A DNA stretch of 64,000 nucleotides from Acrocarpospora macrocephala (GTDB lineage: Bacteria > Actinomycetota > Actinomycetes > Streptosporangiales > Streptosporangiaceae): positions 46,841-110,840 of the forward strand of contig NZ_BLAE01000037.1 of NCBI RefSeq assembly GCF_009687865.1, given 5' to 3'. The position numbers and the translations under genes were made by a program. Shown piece by piece: positions 36,171 through 45,026 of the stretch. How positions within the stretch are numbered: the first letter of the stretch is position 1; every line of letters starts with the position of its first letter. Under the pieces are notes generated by a model. That model made no database searches and was not told the DNA's origin. It saw only the letters and a program-made list of their open reading frames with translations.

Positions 36171-37127
36171 GTGAACGAGATGCGCGCAGCCCTCTTCGAC
36201 CGATACGGGCCTCCGGATGTGCTGTATGAGGGCAAGGTGCCCGTGCCAGAGGTCAAGCCCGGCCAGGTGCTGGTCCGTGTCCACGCGGCCAGTGTCAACG
36301 GCGGCGAGCTGGCCGGCCGGGCCGGGAAACTGCGGCTGGTGACGGGGCGCCGCTTCCCCAAGCGCGTGGGGATCGACTTCGCCGGCGAGATCGCCGAGGT
36401 CGGCCCCTCGGTGACCGGACTGCGGGAGGGGGAACGGGTGTGGGGATTCCTGGGGCGGAGGTTCGGCAGCGCGGCAGAGTACGTGACTGTCCGGCCCCGG
36501 CAGATAGCCCTTGCCCCCGGCAACCTCACCCTGGTGGAAGCCGTCTCCCTGCTGGCGGGCGGAACAACCTCGATCACCGCCCTGCGCGACAAGACCCGCC
36601 TCCAGTCCGGCGAACGTCTCCTGGTCCGCGGCGCCAGTGGCGGTGTCGGCAGCGTCGCAGTCCAGCTCGGCAAGGCCTTCGGTGTGCACGTCACCGCTCT
36701 GGCGGGCCCGAAGAACCTCGACTTCGTTCGCGATCTGGGCGCAGACGAAGTCCTGGACTACAACAGGACCGACCCGTCCGCGCTGGGCGCCTTCGACGTC
36801 ATCATGGACACCGTCGGCACCCAGCACCCCGCCTACCGCCGGCTGCTGGCTCCGGGCGGACGCATGGTGGCCATCGCATTCGATGTCGAGAACCTCCTTA
36901 CCAGCGTTTCCTACATCCTCGGCTCGACCGTCCACGGTTCCCGGCGGGTGCGTTTCTTCAGCGGCAATCCCCGGCACGAGCTGTTCGCCGAACTGACCCG
37001 GTACGCACAGAACGGAGACATCCGTCCCGTCGTGGACACCGTTCACCCTTTGGCTCGCATTGCCGCCGCCCACCGCGCCTTGGAGGCCGGCGGCGTCCGC
37101 GGAAAGCACGTCATCCAGGTCGTTTGA
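36171..37127 (+). CDS. NADP-dependent quinone-oxidoreductase-like MDR protein
   Basis: 318 residues of the zinc-free medium-chain reductase family: an N-terminal GroES-like fold (LVRVHAASVNGGELAGRAG, then RVGIDFAGEIAEVG) and the NADP motif GASGGVGSVAVQ. A DXXGTQ-type stretch (DVIMDTVGTQHPAY) follows. No zinc Cys cluster is present. It reduces quinones or enals. Start GTG 36171. The TetR regulator and shared operator suggest induction by an electrophile or drug. Confidence 0.88.
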   Translation: MNEMRAALFDRYGPPDVLYEGKVPVPEVKPGQVLVRVHAASVNGGELAGRAGKLRLVTGRRFPKRVGIDFAGEIAEVGPSVTGLREGERVWGFLGRRFGSAAEYVTVRPRQIALAPGNLTLVEAVSLLAGGTTSITALRDKTRLQSGERLLVRGASGGVGSVAVQLGKAFGVHVTALAGPKNLDFVRDLGADEVLDYNRTDPSALGAFDVIMDTVGTQHPAYRRLLAPGGRMVAIAFDVENLLTSVSYILGSTVHGSRRVRFFSGNPRHELFAELTRYAQNGDIRPVVDTVHPLARIAAAHRALEAGGVRGKHVIQVV

Positions 37128-37189
37128 CCCGCCGTGGCCCGCTATCCCGGGATCCGGACGCGCAAAGCCTGGATGAACCAGTCCAGCAC

Positions 37190-37789
37190 TCAGTTCAGGC
37201 TGGTCAGGTGGTTGAGGGTGGCGAGTTGGGCGGTTCTGGACTTGACCATGGTGGTGGCGAGGATATGGGCCGCGGGGTCGGTGCCGGATGTGCCCTCGGC
37301 TTTCGAGATCAGGGCTACCTGTTCGAGGTGGCCGCGCAGGTGGGCGATGAAGAGGCGGGTGAAGGCCGGGCCGGTGATGGGGGTGATCATGGTCAGGTCG
37401 GTTTTGGTGACCATGCCGGGCATGTCGTGGCCCTCGTGGGGGTTGGCGCCGGTGATGCCGGCGCGGGTGAGGATCTCGCGGAGGGCGGGGAGTTCGGCGC
37501 GGTGGGCGGTGCCGACCTGGGCGGCCAGGCGGGCCAGGTCGGGGTCGGTGACGCGGCCGGGGGCCTGGTCGAGCAGTTGGAGGAGGCCCTCGTACATGGG
37601 GATCATGAGCTGGGCCCAGGCGATGTCGGTGGCGTTGAGGGTGCCGGTGCTCAGGGGGTCGGGGTTGAGGGTGGCCGGGTTGAGGGTGGTGGTCGCCACC
37701 GGCGGCGGGGCGGAGATCTGGGGGGTGTCCGCCGCCGGTGACGGGGCGCAGGCGGCCACGAGGAAGGACAGGATCAGCAGGTTTCGCAT
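37190..37789 (-). CDS. DUF305 lipoprotein
   Basis: 199 residues. MRNLLILSFLVAAC gives a signal peptide with a lipobox Cys at 14, then a Pro/Thr-rich linker with repeated NPATLNPDPL. The rest is a four-helix DUF305 domain (WAQLMIPMYEGLLQLLDQ, GHDMPGMVTKTD, FTRLFIAHLRGHLEQV) with paired His and Met residues that could bind a metal such as copper. ATG 37789 has AAGGA upstream. It stands alone. Confidence 0.85.
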   Translation of the reverse strand: MRNLLILSFLVAACAPSPAADTPQISAPPPVATTTLNPATLNPDPLSTGTLNATDIAWAQLMIPMYEGLLQLLDQAPGRVTDPDLARLAAQVGTAHRAELPALREILTRAGITGANPHEGHDMPGMVTKTDLTMITPITGPAFTRLFIAHLRGHLEQVALISKAEGTSGTDPAAHILATTMVKSRTAQLATLNHLTSLN

Positions 37790-37903
37790 CGAATGTCCTT
37801 CCTCGCGCCGTCGTTCAGAGGGTGCTTTCGGATAATCACCGCGAGCGATTGCCGTTAGGCGGATTCTTTCGGGCAATCGAGCGGATGCCGTTGGTCGGGG
37901 TTG

Positions 37904-39190
37904 TTATGGGGTGCCGTTGGCGCCGCACTTGATGATGGGGCGGATGCAGTCGCGGACGCGGCGTTCCATTTCGGCGACCGGCCAGGCGTTGAAGAAGTCG
38001 CCGTGCATGGTGTAGCCGGGGCCGGAGGCGAGGCGGAAGCCCGCTGGGTTGCCGTTGACGGGGTAGCGGAGGACCTGGCGGAGTTTGGGGACCGGGACGG
38101 GGTGGGTGGCGGGGCAGTCGCCGTTGACCGGGTAGGCCATGTGGCTCTTATGGTCGGGTGAGTCCAGCGTCGTGCCGTTCCAGCACTGCGGGAAGTCCAG
38201 GTACGACTCCAGCATGGTGCCCGCGGGGCAGGTCACGAAGTCCTTGCTCGGCGGCACCTGCCCGGCGTGCAGGCAGGACCAGCGGGCGGTGGAGCTCGCG
38301 TCGGGCGCGGTCGCCTTGGCGTTGCCGGCCACGATCCGCAGGCCCAGCGGGATCGGCTGGGTCCTGGCGATCACGTCGTCCCGTACGCCTTCGCCGAGGT
38401 AGTAGAAGGTGGTGCCGGTCGGTTCGACGGGCACGTCGTTGACGTACAGGGTGGGCACCCAGTACGAGGACAGGTCGATCGACGGGTTGCAGTTGCTGGG
38501 CGCGTTCTGCAGGTCGGTCAGGGTGGTGAAGGCGTTGGTGACCGTACTGCCGAAGAAGCTGTGCATGTGCGAGCCGCCGGGCAGGTTGGGGGCGACGATC
38601 GGGTCGTCGGGCAGCCGGTGGCTGAACGGGCAGTCGGCCAGGAATTCGGCCACCCGGACGATCGGGCCGCCGCCTCCCCCGCCGCCGGGGCCGTTAACCT
38701 GGAATTCCCACAGCGAGACGCCGTACGCGGTGGCCTTGGCGGTGGCGTGCAGGCGTACGTAACGGCCGTTGCCGTTGACGTTGTACGTCTGGTTTCCGCC
38801 GGCGCCGTTGGTGACGGTGTGGATGGTGGTCCACGTGTTGCCGTCGGGTGAGGTCTGGATGGTGAAGGCGGTGGCGTACGCGGCTTCCCAGTTGAGCACG
38901 ATCTGGTTGATGGCCTGGGCGGAGCCGAGGTCGACCCGGATCCACTGCGGCACGGAGAAGGCGCTCGACCAGCGGGTGCCGGGGTTGCCGTCGACGGCGG
39001 CGCCCGCCGGGGTTCCGGCGTTCTCGACGGAGGAGGCGAGCGTGGGGCGGCCCTGCGAGAGCACCGCGGCGGCGGCCTGTTGCGTCGTGACGAACAGGCT
39101 GGTGGCGAGCATTGCGGTGATGGCGGCGATCAGGGTGGCCAGGCGTAGGCGGGTCCTGCCCGGGACACGGGCGCGGAAGGACATGGTCAT
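37904..39190 (-). CDS. Secreted discoidin (F5/8 type C, CBM32-like) plus DUF1996 protein
   Basis: 428 residues. A Sec signal peptide ends about AAAAV at residue 40. A discoidin/CBM32 domain (about 42-160: RWSSAFSVPQWIRVDLGSAQ, then YVRLHATAKATAYGVSLWEF) and a poly-Gly linker follow. The DUF1996 domain (about 180-428) has HMHSFFG and SCLHAG-type His/Cys motifs. The family is linked to extracellular polysaccharide work, though chemistry is not established. ATG 39190 follows GGAG. CebR-like boxes in its long leader suggest control by cello-oligosaccharides. Confidence 0.87.
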   Translation of the reverse strand: MTMSFRARVPGRTRLRLATLIAAITAMLATSLFVTTQQAAAAVLSQGRPTLASSVENAGTPAGAAVDGNPGTRWSSAFSVPQWIRVDLGSAQAINQIVLNWEAAYATAFTIQTSPDGNTWTTIHTVTNGAGGNQTYNVNGNGRYVRLHATAKATAYGVSLWEFQVNGPGGGGGGGPIVRVAEFLADCPFSHRLPDDPIVAPNLPGGSHMHSFFGSTVTNAFTTLTDLQNAPSNCNPSIDLSSYWVPTLYVNDVPVEPTGTTFYYLGEGVRDDVIARTQPIPLGLRIVAGNAKATAPDASSTARWSCLHAGQVPPSKDFVTCPAGTMLESYLDFPQCWNGTTLDSPDHKSHMAYPVNGDCPATHPVPVPKLRQVLRYPVNGNPAGFRLASGPGYTMHGDFFNAWPVAEMERRVRDCIRPIIKCGANGTP

Positions 39191-39284
39191 GCGAGCTCCA
39201 GGCATGGGCGGAACAGCCAGGGGGACACACGGGTCGCCGCCGCGTGCTGAGCCCGAGGCCGATTCCTCGGGAGGGCGAATGTCG

Positions 39285-39296
39285 GGGAGCGCTCCC
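39285..39296. promoter_or_regulatory. CebR-like operator, box 1
   Basis: GGGAGCGCTCCC is a perfect palindrome matching the core of the CebR box TGGGAGCGCTCCCA known from Streptomyces cellulose utilisation. It lies 95 bases upstream of the DUF1996 protein start. Confidence 0.75.
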
Positions 39297-39394
39297 TGCA
39301 CGCAAAATGTCCCCTCTGCCGCACACTTATGTCAAGAGTTAACTTAACTCTGATGTAATACGACGAGCTCTTTGCAGCGGTCCAAAACTCCTGG

Positions 39395-39408
39395 GGAGAG
39401 CGCTCTCC
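39395..39408. promoter_or_regulatory. CebR-like operator, box 2
   Basis: GGAGAGCGCTCTCC is a perfect 14-bp palindrome sharing the AGCGCT centre. It lies about 110 bases further upstream. The rest of 39191-39600 holds no gene I can support. Confidence 0.65.
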
Positions 39409-39572
39409 GGACCGCGTTCACGCGGGGATATTTGCCCTTTGACATGGACTTACAGCGAAATATCCATCCCGTCGCACCACCCGTCGCCAAGCGTCAGGAG
39501 AAATCTTGACGTGCGATGAATGCTAAAGAACGGCCGGTTGACACGGCCGAAACCTCGCGTCACCCTGGTCGA

Positions 39573-39584
39573 GGGAGCGCTTTC
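39573..39584. promoter_or_regulatory. CebR-like half-conserved box 3
   Basis: GGGAGCGCTTTC keeps one full arm and the centre of the box. It is 16 bases from the end of the acyltransferase gene, so its role is less clear. Confidence 0.4.
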
Positions 39585-39600
39585 TTCATGATCCAGAACG

Positions 39601-40350
39601 TCAGTCGCGCTTGGCCTCGCGGGCCTCGCGTTCGGCGGCGTCCAGCGCCTCGGCCTCCTCGGGGGTGGGGGCGGAGCCGCCGAGATGGGCGGGCTGCCAC
39701 CAAACGCCCTCGGGGATCTCGGCGTATCCGCGCTGTGCCTTGTCCACCATCTCGGACATGCGCCGGCGTAGCTCGACGGTGTGGGCCTCCATGTCCTCGC
39801 CGCGCTTGGGGTGCATCGGCTCGCCCACCATGATGGTGATCGGGATGTGCCGCTGGGCGATCGCGCGTTTGCGGCCCTTGGTCCACAGCCGCTGGGTGCC
39901 CCACAGCGCGACGGGGATCATCGGCGAGTTGGTGGCCGCCGCCATCCGGACCGCGCCGTTCTTGATCTCCTTGATGGTGAACGAGCGGCTGATCGTGGCC
40001 TCGGCGAAAACGCCGACCACCTCGCCCGCCTTCAGCGCACGCAGCGCCGCCACATACGCCCCCGCGCCCTCGGCGCGATCGACCGGAATATGGTGCATAC
40101 CCCGCATCAGCGGACCGGAGATCTTGTTGTCGAAGACCTCTTTCTTCGCCATGAACCGCACCAGCCGCCCCGACGGGCGGGCGGCCAGGCCGGCGAAGAT
40201 GAAGTCCAGGTAGCTGATGTGATTGCTGACGAGCACGGCGCCGCCGGTCGTCGGGACATGCTCGGCGCCGACGATGTCGATCCGCATGTCGAGCACCCGG
40301 AACATGGTCCGGAGGGCCCCGATAACCGGGGGGTACACAATCTCAGCCAT
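39601..40350 (-). CDS. 1-acyl-sn-glycerol-3-phosphate acyltransferase
   Basis: 249 residues of the PlsC family: motif I SNHISYLDF (N-H-x4-D), motif II KKEVFDNKISGPLMRGMHHI, motif III FAEATIS in place of FPEGTxS, and motif IV IPVALWG. It would acylate lysophosphatidic acid or a related lipid at the inner membrane. The Pro/Gly changes in motif III are common in actinomycete members. It follows the ThDP-enzyme gene by 32 bases on the same strand. The C-terminus is a charged coiled coil. Confidence 0.88.
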   Translation of the reverse strand: MAEIVYPPVIGALRTMFRVLDMRIDIVGAEHVPTTGGAVLVSNHISYLDFIFAGLAARPSGRLVRFMAKKEVFDNKISGPLMRGMHHIPVDRAEGAGAYVAALRALKAGEVVGVFAEATISRSFTIKEIKNGAVRMAAATNSPMIPVALWGTQRLWTKGRKRAIAQRHIPITIMVGEPMHPKRGEDMEAHTVELRRRMSEMVDKAQRGYAEIPEGVWWQPAHLGGSAPTPEEAEALDAAEREAREAKRD

Positions 40351-40382
40351 GCGAGCACCGTAACAGTTCAATGACCCCCGGA

Positions 40383-42398
40383 TCAGTGACCACGGAACGC
40401 CTCCTCCAGCCACCACGACCCGCGATCCGCGGCCACCTTCGCGTCGACCAGCAACGGCCGCTCGCGCGGGCCCTTGAGCCACTCGGCGACCCCGTGAAGA
40501 TCTTCTTTCGCCCGTACGGTCAGCGCGTCGCAGCCGAAACCGCGGGCGATGGCGGCGAGGTCGGTGGGCGGGAACGTGACCGTGCCGAGCGGGAATCCGT
40601 CCGGGCCGAAATGGTGGACCTCCGCGCCGTAGGCCTCGTCGTCGTACACGACGATCACCATGGGCAGGCCGAGGCGGACCACGGTCTCCAACTCGGCCAC
40701 GCCCATCAGCGCTCCGCCGTCGCCGAGCGCGGCCACCGGGAGGCGGTCGGGCCGGGCCAGCGCGGCGCCGATGGCGGTCGCCAGGCCGAGCCCGATGGAC
40801 TGGAAGGCCTGGGTGAAGACGAACCCACACTCGTCTGGGACGTCCATGAACATGGCTGGATATCCCATGAAATTTCCGGAATCGGTGGCGATGATGCGCT
40901 CATCGGGCAGCAGATCGTCCAGCCCGATCGAGAGGGTCCGCGGGTCGATGCGGCCCTTCCTCGCCGAATCAGGTCCGGCGATTCCTCTGTCGATCCGGCC
41001 CTTCCTCGCCGAATCATCGTGTCCAGCCATTCCTGTGTCGATCCGGCCCTTCGTTGGCGGATCATCGTGTCCGCCGGGCACCGATGCCGGGTGGGAGCCG
41101 GCACGCCCGTCGGCTTCGTCCGGATCGCCTTCCCTGGGGGTTCCCCAGTCCTCGTAGGGCACGTCGCGCCAGCGGCCTTCGCGGGCGAGGCGCTCGGCCA
41201 GGCCCGGGGAGCGGTAGCCCATGCGGAAGGTGGTCACGTGGCGGGGATCAAGCCGGGCCAGCGCGTGTTTTGCCGTCTCGGCCACGTCTCCGACGACGCC
41301 CAGGGTCACCGGCCGGTGGGCGCCGATCGCGTCGGGGTCCTGGTCGACCTGGACGACGGTGGTGTCCGGGCCGATCAGGCTGCCGTGCCGCATCGTCCAC
41401 ATGTTGAGCGCGCAGCCCCAGCCGACGATGAGGTCCGCGTCCTGGATCAGCTCGACGGCCAGCGGCGTGGCGAACCCGCCGCTCACATCCAGGTCCCAGG
41501 TGCTCCCCCGGAACAGCCCTTTGGCGACAGCCGACGTGGCGAGCAGCGCGCCTACCCGATCGGCCAGCGCCACCAGCTCCATCCGCGCCCCGCGCGCCCC
41601 CCGCCCGGCCACGAACACCGGCCGCCGCGCGGCGAGCAACACGTCGACGAACTCGTCCACACCGCCGAACTCGGGCCTAAGGACCCCAGAATCACGGACC
41701 CCGGAATCACCGGCTTCGGAACCGGCGCCCGCAAAACCACCGGCGCCCGCAAAACCACCGACTCCCGAACCACCGGCTCCCGAACCACCGGCGCCTGGAA
41801 CGCCGACGTCGGAAAGGCTGATGGAGCCTTCCGCAGCGGAGCGGGCCCCGGCCTCCGGGGGAATTCGCGAACCGGCCGCCGTCGCGAGCGCTTCGATCTC
41901 GGGGAGCTCCCGGGCGGCAGAGGCCGCCTGGACATCGAGCGGCAGGTTGAGGAGGACCGCTCTGCCGGAACACGCGATCCAATAGGCCCTGACGGTGTCC
42001 TCGACTGCGGTTCCAGCGGAAATCCTGATCGTCAGGGCTCCCACAGCGGTGGCGAGGGCCGCTTGATCCACGTAGAAGTTCGAGCGTGGCGACGTCACCT
42101 CTCCGGCCAGCAACAGGAGCGGCGTGCGGCTCTTGGCCGCTTCGGTGAGACCGGTCAGCGCGTTGGTCAGCCCCGGCCCCTGATGGACGGTGACCACGCC
42201 GACCTCGCCGCTCATCCGCGCGTACGCGTCGGCCATCGTGACCGCGCCACCCTCATGCCGGGCCGCGACGAACCGCGCACCCCCGTCCACCAGGGCGTTC
42301 GTCACATGAAAATTGCCACTGCCCACCACGCCGAAAGCGGTCCGCACTCCGAGGCGGGCCAGCGTGGCCCCGACCGCCCCGGCGACGTTCACGATCAT
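40383..42398 (-). CDS. ThDP-dependent enzyme, acetolactate-synthase/benzoylformate-decarboxylase type, with low-complexity insertions
   Basis: 671 residues, longer than the usual 540-600. The catalytic Glu lies in ARHEGGAVTMADAYAR. The middle domain (RRPVFVAGRGARGARMEL) and the ThDP site (GDGGALMGVAELET, then VYDDEAYG) are complete. Two insertions break the fold linkers: a Gly/Ala/Ser-rich run near residue 200, and three copies of an RKGRID-type repeat near 440-485. Its ATG overlaps the cyclase stop by four bases, so the two probably act in one short pathway, perhaps forming or cleaving a 2-keto acid. The substrate is unknown. Confidence 0.85.
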   Translation of the reverse strand: MIVNVAGAVGATLARLGVRTAFGVVGSGNFHVTNALVDGGARFVAARHEGGAVTMADAYARMSGEVGVVTVHQGPGLTNALTGLTEAAKSRTPLLLLAGEVTSPRSNFYVDQAALATAVGALTIRISAGTAVEDTVRAYWIACSGRAVLLNLPLDVQAASAARELPEIEALATAAGSRIPPEAGARSAAEGSISLSDVGVPGAGGSGAGGSGVGGFAGAGGFAGAGSEAGDSGVRDSGVLRPEFGGVDEFVDVLLAARRPVFVAGRGARGARMELVALADRVGALLATSAVAKGLFRGSTWDLDVSGGFATPLAVELIQDADLIVGWGCALNMWTMRHGSLIGPDTTVVQVDQDPDAIGAHRPVTLGVVGDVAETAKHALARLDPRHVTTFRMGYRSPGLAERLAREGRWRDVPYEDWGTPREGDPDEADGRAGSHPASVPGGHDDPPTKGRIDTGMAGHDDSARKGRIDRGIAGPDSARKGRIDPRTLSIGLDDLLPDERIIATDSGNFMGYPAMFMDVPDECGFVFTQAFQSIGLGLATAIGAALARPDRLPVAALGDGGALMGVAELETVVRLGLPMVIVVYDDEAYGAEVHHFGPDGFPLGTVTFPPTDLAAIARGFGCDALTVRAKEDLHGVAEWLKGPRERPLLVDAKVAADRGSWWLEEAFRGH
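40944..41084. repeat. In-frame 45-48-bp tandem repeat inside the ThDP enzyme gene
   Basis: Three units start at 40944, 40989 and 41037, each opening GTCGAT(C/G)CGGCCCTTC. Unit lengths of 45 and 48 keep the frame, giving repeated RKGRID on the coding strand. Confidence 0.8.
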
Positions 42399-43168
42399 CT
42401 CTCGACGAGGGCCAGCACCCGCAGCGGACTGCCGGAGCCCCCGACGATGGGCAGCGGCGGGGCCACGACCACGGCGCCGGTGGCCGGCAGCCGGTCGAGG
42501 TTGCGCAGCTGGGTCAGGCCGTACTTGCCCGCGCCGAGCAGGAAGGTGTGGCACGGGAACGCGGGGTCGAAGGAGTGGGCCGCGCCCGCGTCGGTGCCGA
42601 CGGTCTCCACGCCGACTCCGGCGATGGAGGTCTGCTCGGCGAGGTAGCGGGCGCATTCCACGGAGATGCCCGGCGTGTGCGGGCCGCTCTCGTTGGCGTT
42701 CAGGAATTCGGCCTGGTCATGGGCGTACGCGTCCCAGCCGGTGCGGTAGAGCAGCCAGCCGCCGTCGGGCAGCGCGCCGTGCTCCTTCTCCCAGGCGGCG
42801 ACGTGGTCGACTTCGAGCAGGAAGTCGGGGTCGGCGGCCGATTGGGCGGCGAAGTCGAGCACGACCGCCGGGGCCAGGAAGCGGGACGGCGGGACCTGGG
42901 AGACGTCCTCGCCGTCGCGGGCGGTGACCCAGTGGATGGGGGCGTCGAAGTGGGTGCCGGTGTGCTCGCCGGTGGCGATGTTGTTCCAGTACCAGCCGGG
43001 GCCGCGGTCGTCGTACCGGCTGATCTCCTGGAGCGTGAACGGGATCGTGTTGCCGAACGGCTCGGGCAGCATGAGGATCGGGGTCGAACTCGCCAGTGGC
43101 GCGGTCAGGTCGATCACCTCGATCGAACCCCCGCGAATGCCCGCCACCAGATCCCGCAAAACCGACAT
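42395..43168 (-). CDS. Cyclase/kynurenine-formamidase-like metal hydrolase
   Basis: 257 residues of the cyclase family (PF04199). The metal motif H-x-G-T-H-x-D appears as GEHTGTHFDAPIH, with the later GVGVETVGTDAG and HTFLLGAGKYG segments. ATG 43168 has GGAGG at close spacing. Family members open or close amide or lactone rings with zinc or manganese. It leads the operon with the ThDP enzyme (four-base overlap). Confidence 0.88.
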   Translation of the reverse strand: MSVLRDLVAGIRGGSIEVIDLTAPLASSTPILMLPEPFGNTIPFTLQEISRYDDRGPGWYWNNIATGEHTGTHFDAPIHWVTARDGEDVSQVPPSRFLAPAVVLDFAAQSAADPDFLLEVDHVAAWEKEHGALPDGGWLLYRTGWDAYAHDQAEFLNANESGPHTPGISVECARYLAEQTSIAGVGVETVGTDAGAAHSFDPAFPCHTFLLGAGKYGLTQLRNLDRLPATGAVVVAPPLPIVGGSGSPLRVLALVER

Positions 43169-43309
43169 GATTCCTCCGATTGTGCTTATGGCCGCGCCTC
43201 CGGCACGACGGGCTGGCCACTCCGAGCCTGTGTCTTCCCGCGCCGTTCCAGCCAAGCCAGGTGCTTGTCCCCGATCTTCCTACAGCCGATCGGCCACGGT
43301 ATAGCCCAA

Positions 43310-43327
43310 GATGAGAGTCTTCTCATC
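43310..43327. promoter_or_regulatory. Inverted repeat in front of the envelope operon
   Basis: GATGAGA and TCTCATC flank GTCT, 43 bases before the first gene. It could be an operator for the response regulator at 45023 or another factor. Confidence 0.45.
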
Positions 43328-43370
43328 CTGGCCTCAGGTTGGGCTCCTGGAGCGCGGCGAGGATGGCGGC

Positions 43371-43646
43371 ATGAGTCGCCGGATATCGGTTGTGGTGCTC
43401 CTGGCGGGGGCGGTCGCCGTCGCGCTCGCCTTCGTCGGAATCGTCTGGGCGGCCGGGACCGGCACCCCTGACCTGGGCGGTCCCGTCGTCGTTCCGGCGG
43501 CGACCGCCAGAACGACTGCTCCCTCGAAGCCGACACCGGGGACACTGGACCCTGTATCGACTAAGCGCGCGGATCCGGTCAAACCTCCACCGCCGCAGCA
43601 GGGTGGGGACGACGATGATGACGACGATGAGGGCGATGACGACTGA
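43371..43646 (+). CDS. Membrane-anchored protein with acidic extracellular tail
   Basis: 91 residues. SRR followed by one long helix (VVVLLAGAVAVALAFVGIVW) predicts an N-in signal anchor. A Pro/Thr-rich outside stretch ends in an almost pure Asp/Glu tail (GGDDDDDDDEGDDD). ATG 43371 has GAGGAT upstream. It begins an apparent operon with the kinase 12 bases later. The tail is a likely divalent-cation binder, and it may feed the kinase. No known family. Confidence 0.75.
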   Translation: MSRRISVVVLLAGAVAVALAFVGIVWAAGTGTPDLGGPVVVPAATARTTAPSKPTPGTLDPVSTKRADPVKPPPPQQGGDDDDDDDEGDDD

Positions 43647-43658
43647 TCGGCTCGGCGG

Positions 43659-45026
43659 GTGAGCGCCCGCGCCCGGATCGTGGGCTGGATGTTGCTGCTG
43701 GTCGCGCTCGCCCTGTCCGTCTCCCTCTTCGCGACCTGGACGATCCTGCTGGGCCGCCTCGACGACCGGGTGAACGAGGAACTCCACAACGAGACCGAGA
43801 AGCTCCGCTCCTACGCGGAGAACGTGGACTCCACGGGCTGGACGGTCTCCGAGCTCCTCGACTCCTACCTCGCGGTCAACGTGCCGGACCGCTGGGAGAC
43901 CTTCTTCACCCTGGTCGACGCCCGCCCCGACTCGATCTCCGGCGTCCCTGCCCCGGTGCGGCTGGACGAGGACGAAGCCCTCGTGGAGATCCTTGGCGAA
44001 GCCACGGTGCCCAGGCCCGGGCGGTGGCCGAGCGCCGCCGGTGAGGTGCGTTACGCCACCATTCCGGTACGGATGACCGGCGACGACCGCAGCGGCCATT
44101 TCGTGGTCGCCGTCTTCTACGACCTGCACCGCGAGGAAGTGGTCGAATCCGTGCGCGTGCTCGCCTTCACCGCGCTCGCGGCGCTCACCCTGGCGGGCGG
44201 GGCCGGCTGGTTCGTGGCGGGCCGCGTCCTGGCCCCCGTCCGCCTGGTACGGCAGGCAGCCGCCCAGATCACCGATTCATCCGACCTGACCCGGCGGCTC
44301 CGCGTGTCCGGAAACGACGACGTGGCCGCGCTGGCCGCCACCTTCAACCACATGCTGGACCGGCTGGAGCGGGCGTTCGCCGCGCAACGCGAGTTCGTCG
44401 ACGACGCCGGGCACGAGCTGCGCACGCCGATCACCGTGATCCGCGGGCATCTGGAGCTGATGGGCGAGGACGACCAGGCCGAGACGCTGGCCCTGGTCAC
44501 GGACGAGCTCGCCCGGATGAACCGCATCGTCGATGATCTGCTCACCCTGGCCAAGGCCGGGCAGCCGGACTTCCTCAGCCCCGAGGAGGTGGAGCTGGCG
44601 GATCTGACGGTGAGCGTGGTGGCCAAGGCGCGGGCGCTCGGGGATCGGCGGTGGCGGGTGGAGGAGGTCGCCGAGGAGCGGGTGCTGGCGGATCGGCAAC
44701 GGCTGACGCAGGCGCTGGTACAGCTCACGGCGAACGCGGTGCGCCATACCCGGGTGGGTGATCTGGTCGCGGTGGGGTCTTCTGTCCGGGACGGGCTGGT
44801 ACGGCTCTGGGTGCGGGACAGCGGCCCCGGGGTTCCGGCCGAGGATCGGGAGCGCATTTTCGAGCGGTTCGTGCGGGGCGGGAGCCGTACCGGGGAAGGG
44901 GCCGGGCTGGGCCTGGCCATCGTGCGGTCGATCGCGGAGAGCCACGGCGGCACGGTCAAGGTGGAGGAATCCCCCGGCGGCGGAGCCCTCTTTGTCATGA
45001 AATTTCCGTGTAAGGAGGTTGGGTGA
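43659..45026 (+). CDS. Sensor histidine kinase
   Basis: 455 residues. TM1 is at 10-30, followed by an extracellular sensor of about 125 residues, TM2 at about 165-188, HAMP (RVLAPVRLVRQAAAQITDSS), HisKA with phospho-acceptor His at about 252 in DDAGHELRTPITVIRGHLEL, and HATPase with N box QLTANAVRHT, DSGPGVP and GAGLGLAIV. All catalytic boxes are present. The stop overlaps the response-regulator start by four bases. Flanking genes for acidic surface proteins suggest that it senses a cation or envelope state. Confidence 0.93.
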   Translation: MSARARIVGWMLLLVALALSVSLFATWTILLGRLDDRVNEELHNETEKLRSYAENVDSTGWTVSELLDSYLAVNVPDRWETFFTLVDARPDSISGVPAPVRLDEDEALVEILGEATVPRPGRWPSAAGEVRYATIPVRMTGDDRSGHFVVAVFYDLHREEVVESVRVLAFTALAALTLAGGAGWFVAGRVLAPVRLVRQAAAQITDSSDLTRRLRVSGNDDVAALAATFNHMLDRLERAFAAQREFVDDAGHELRTPITVIRGHLELMGEDDQAETLALVTDELARMNRIVDDLLTLAKAGQPDFLSPEEVELADLTVSVVAKARALGDRRWRVEEVAEERVLADRQRLTQALVQLTANAVRHTRVGDLVAVGSSVRDGLVRLWVRDSGPGVPAEDRERIFERFVRGGSRTGEGAGLGLAIVRSIAESHGGTVKVEESPGGGALFVMKFPCKEVG

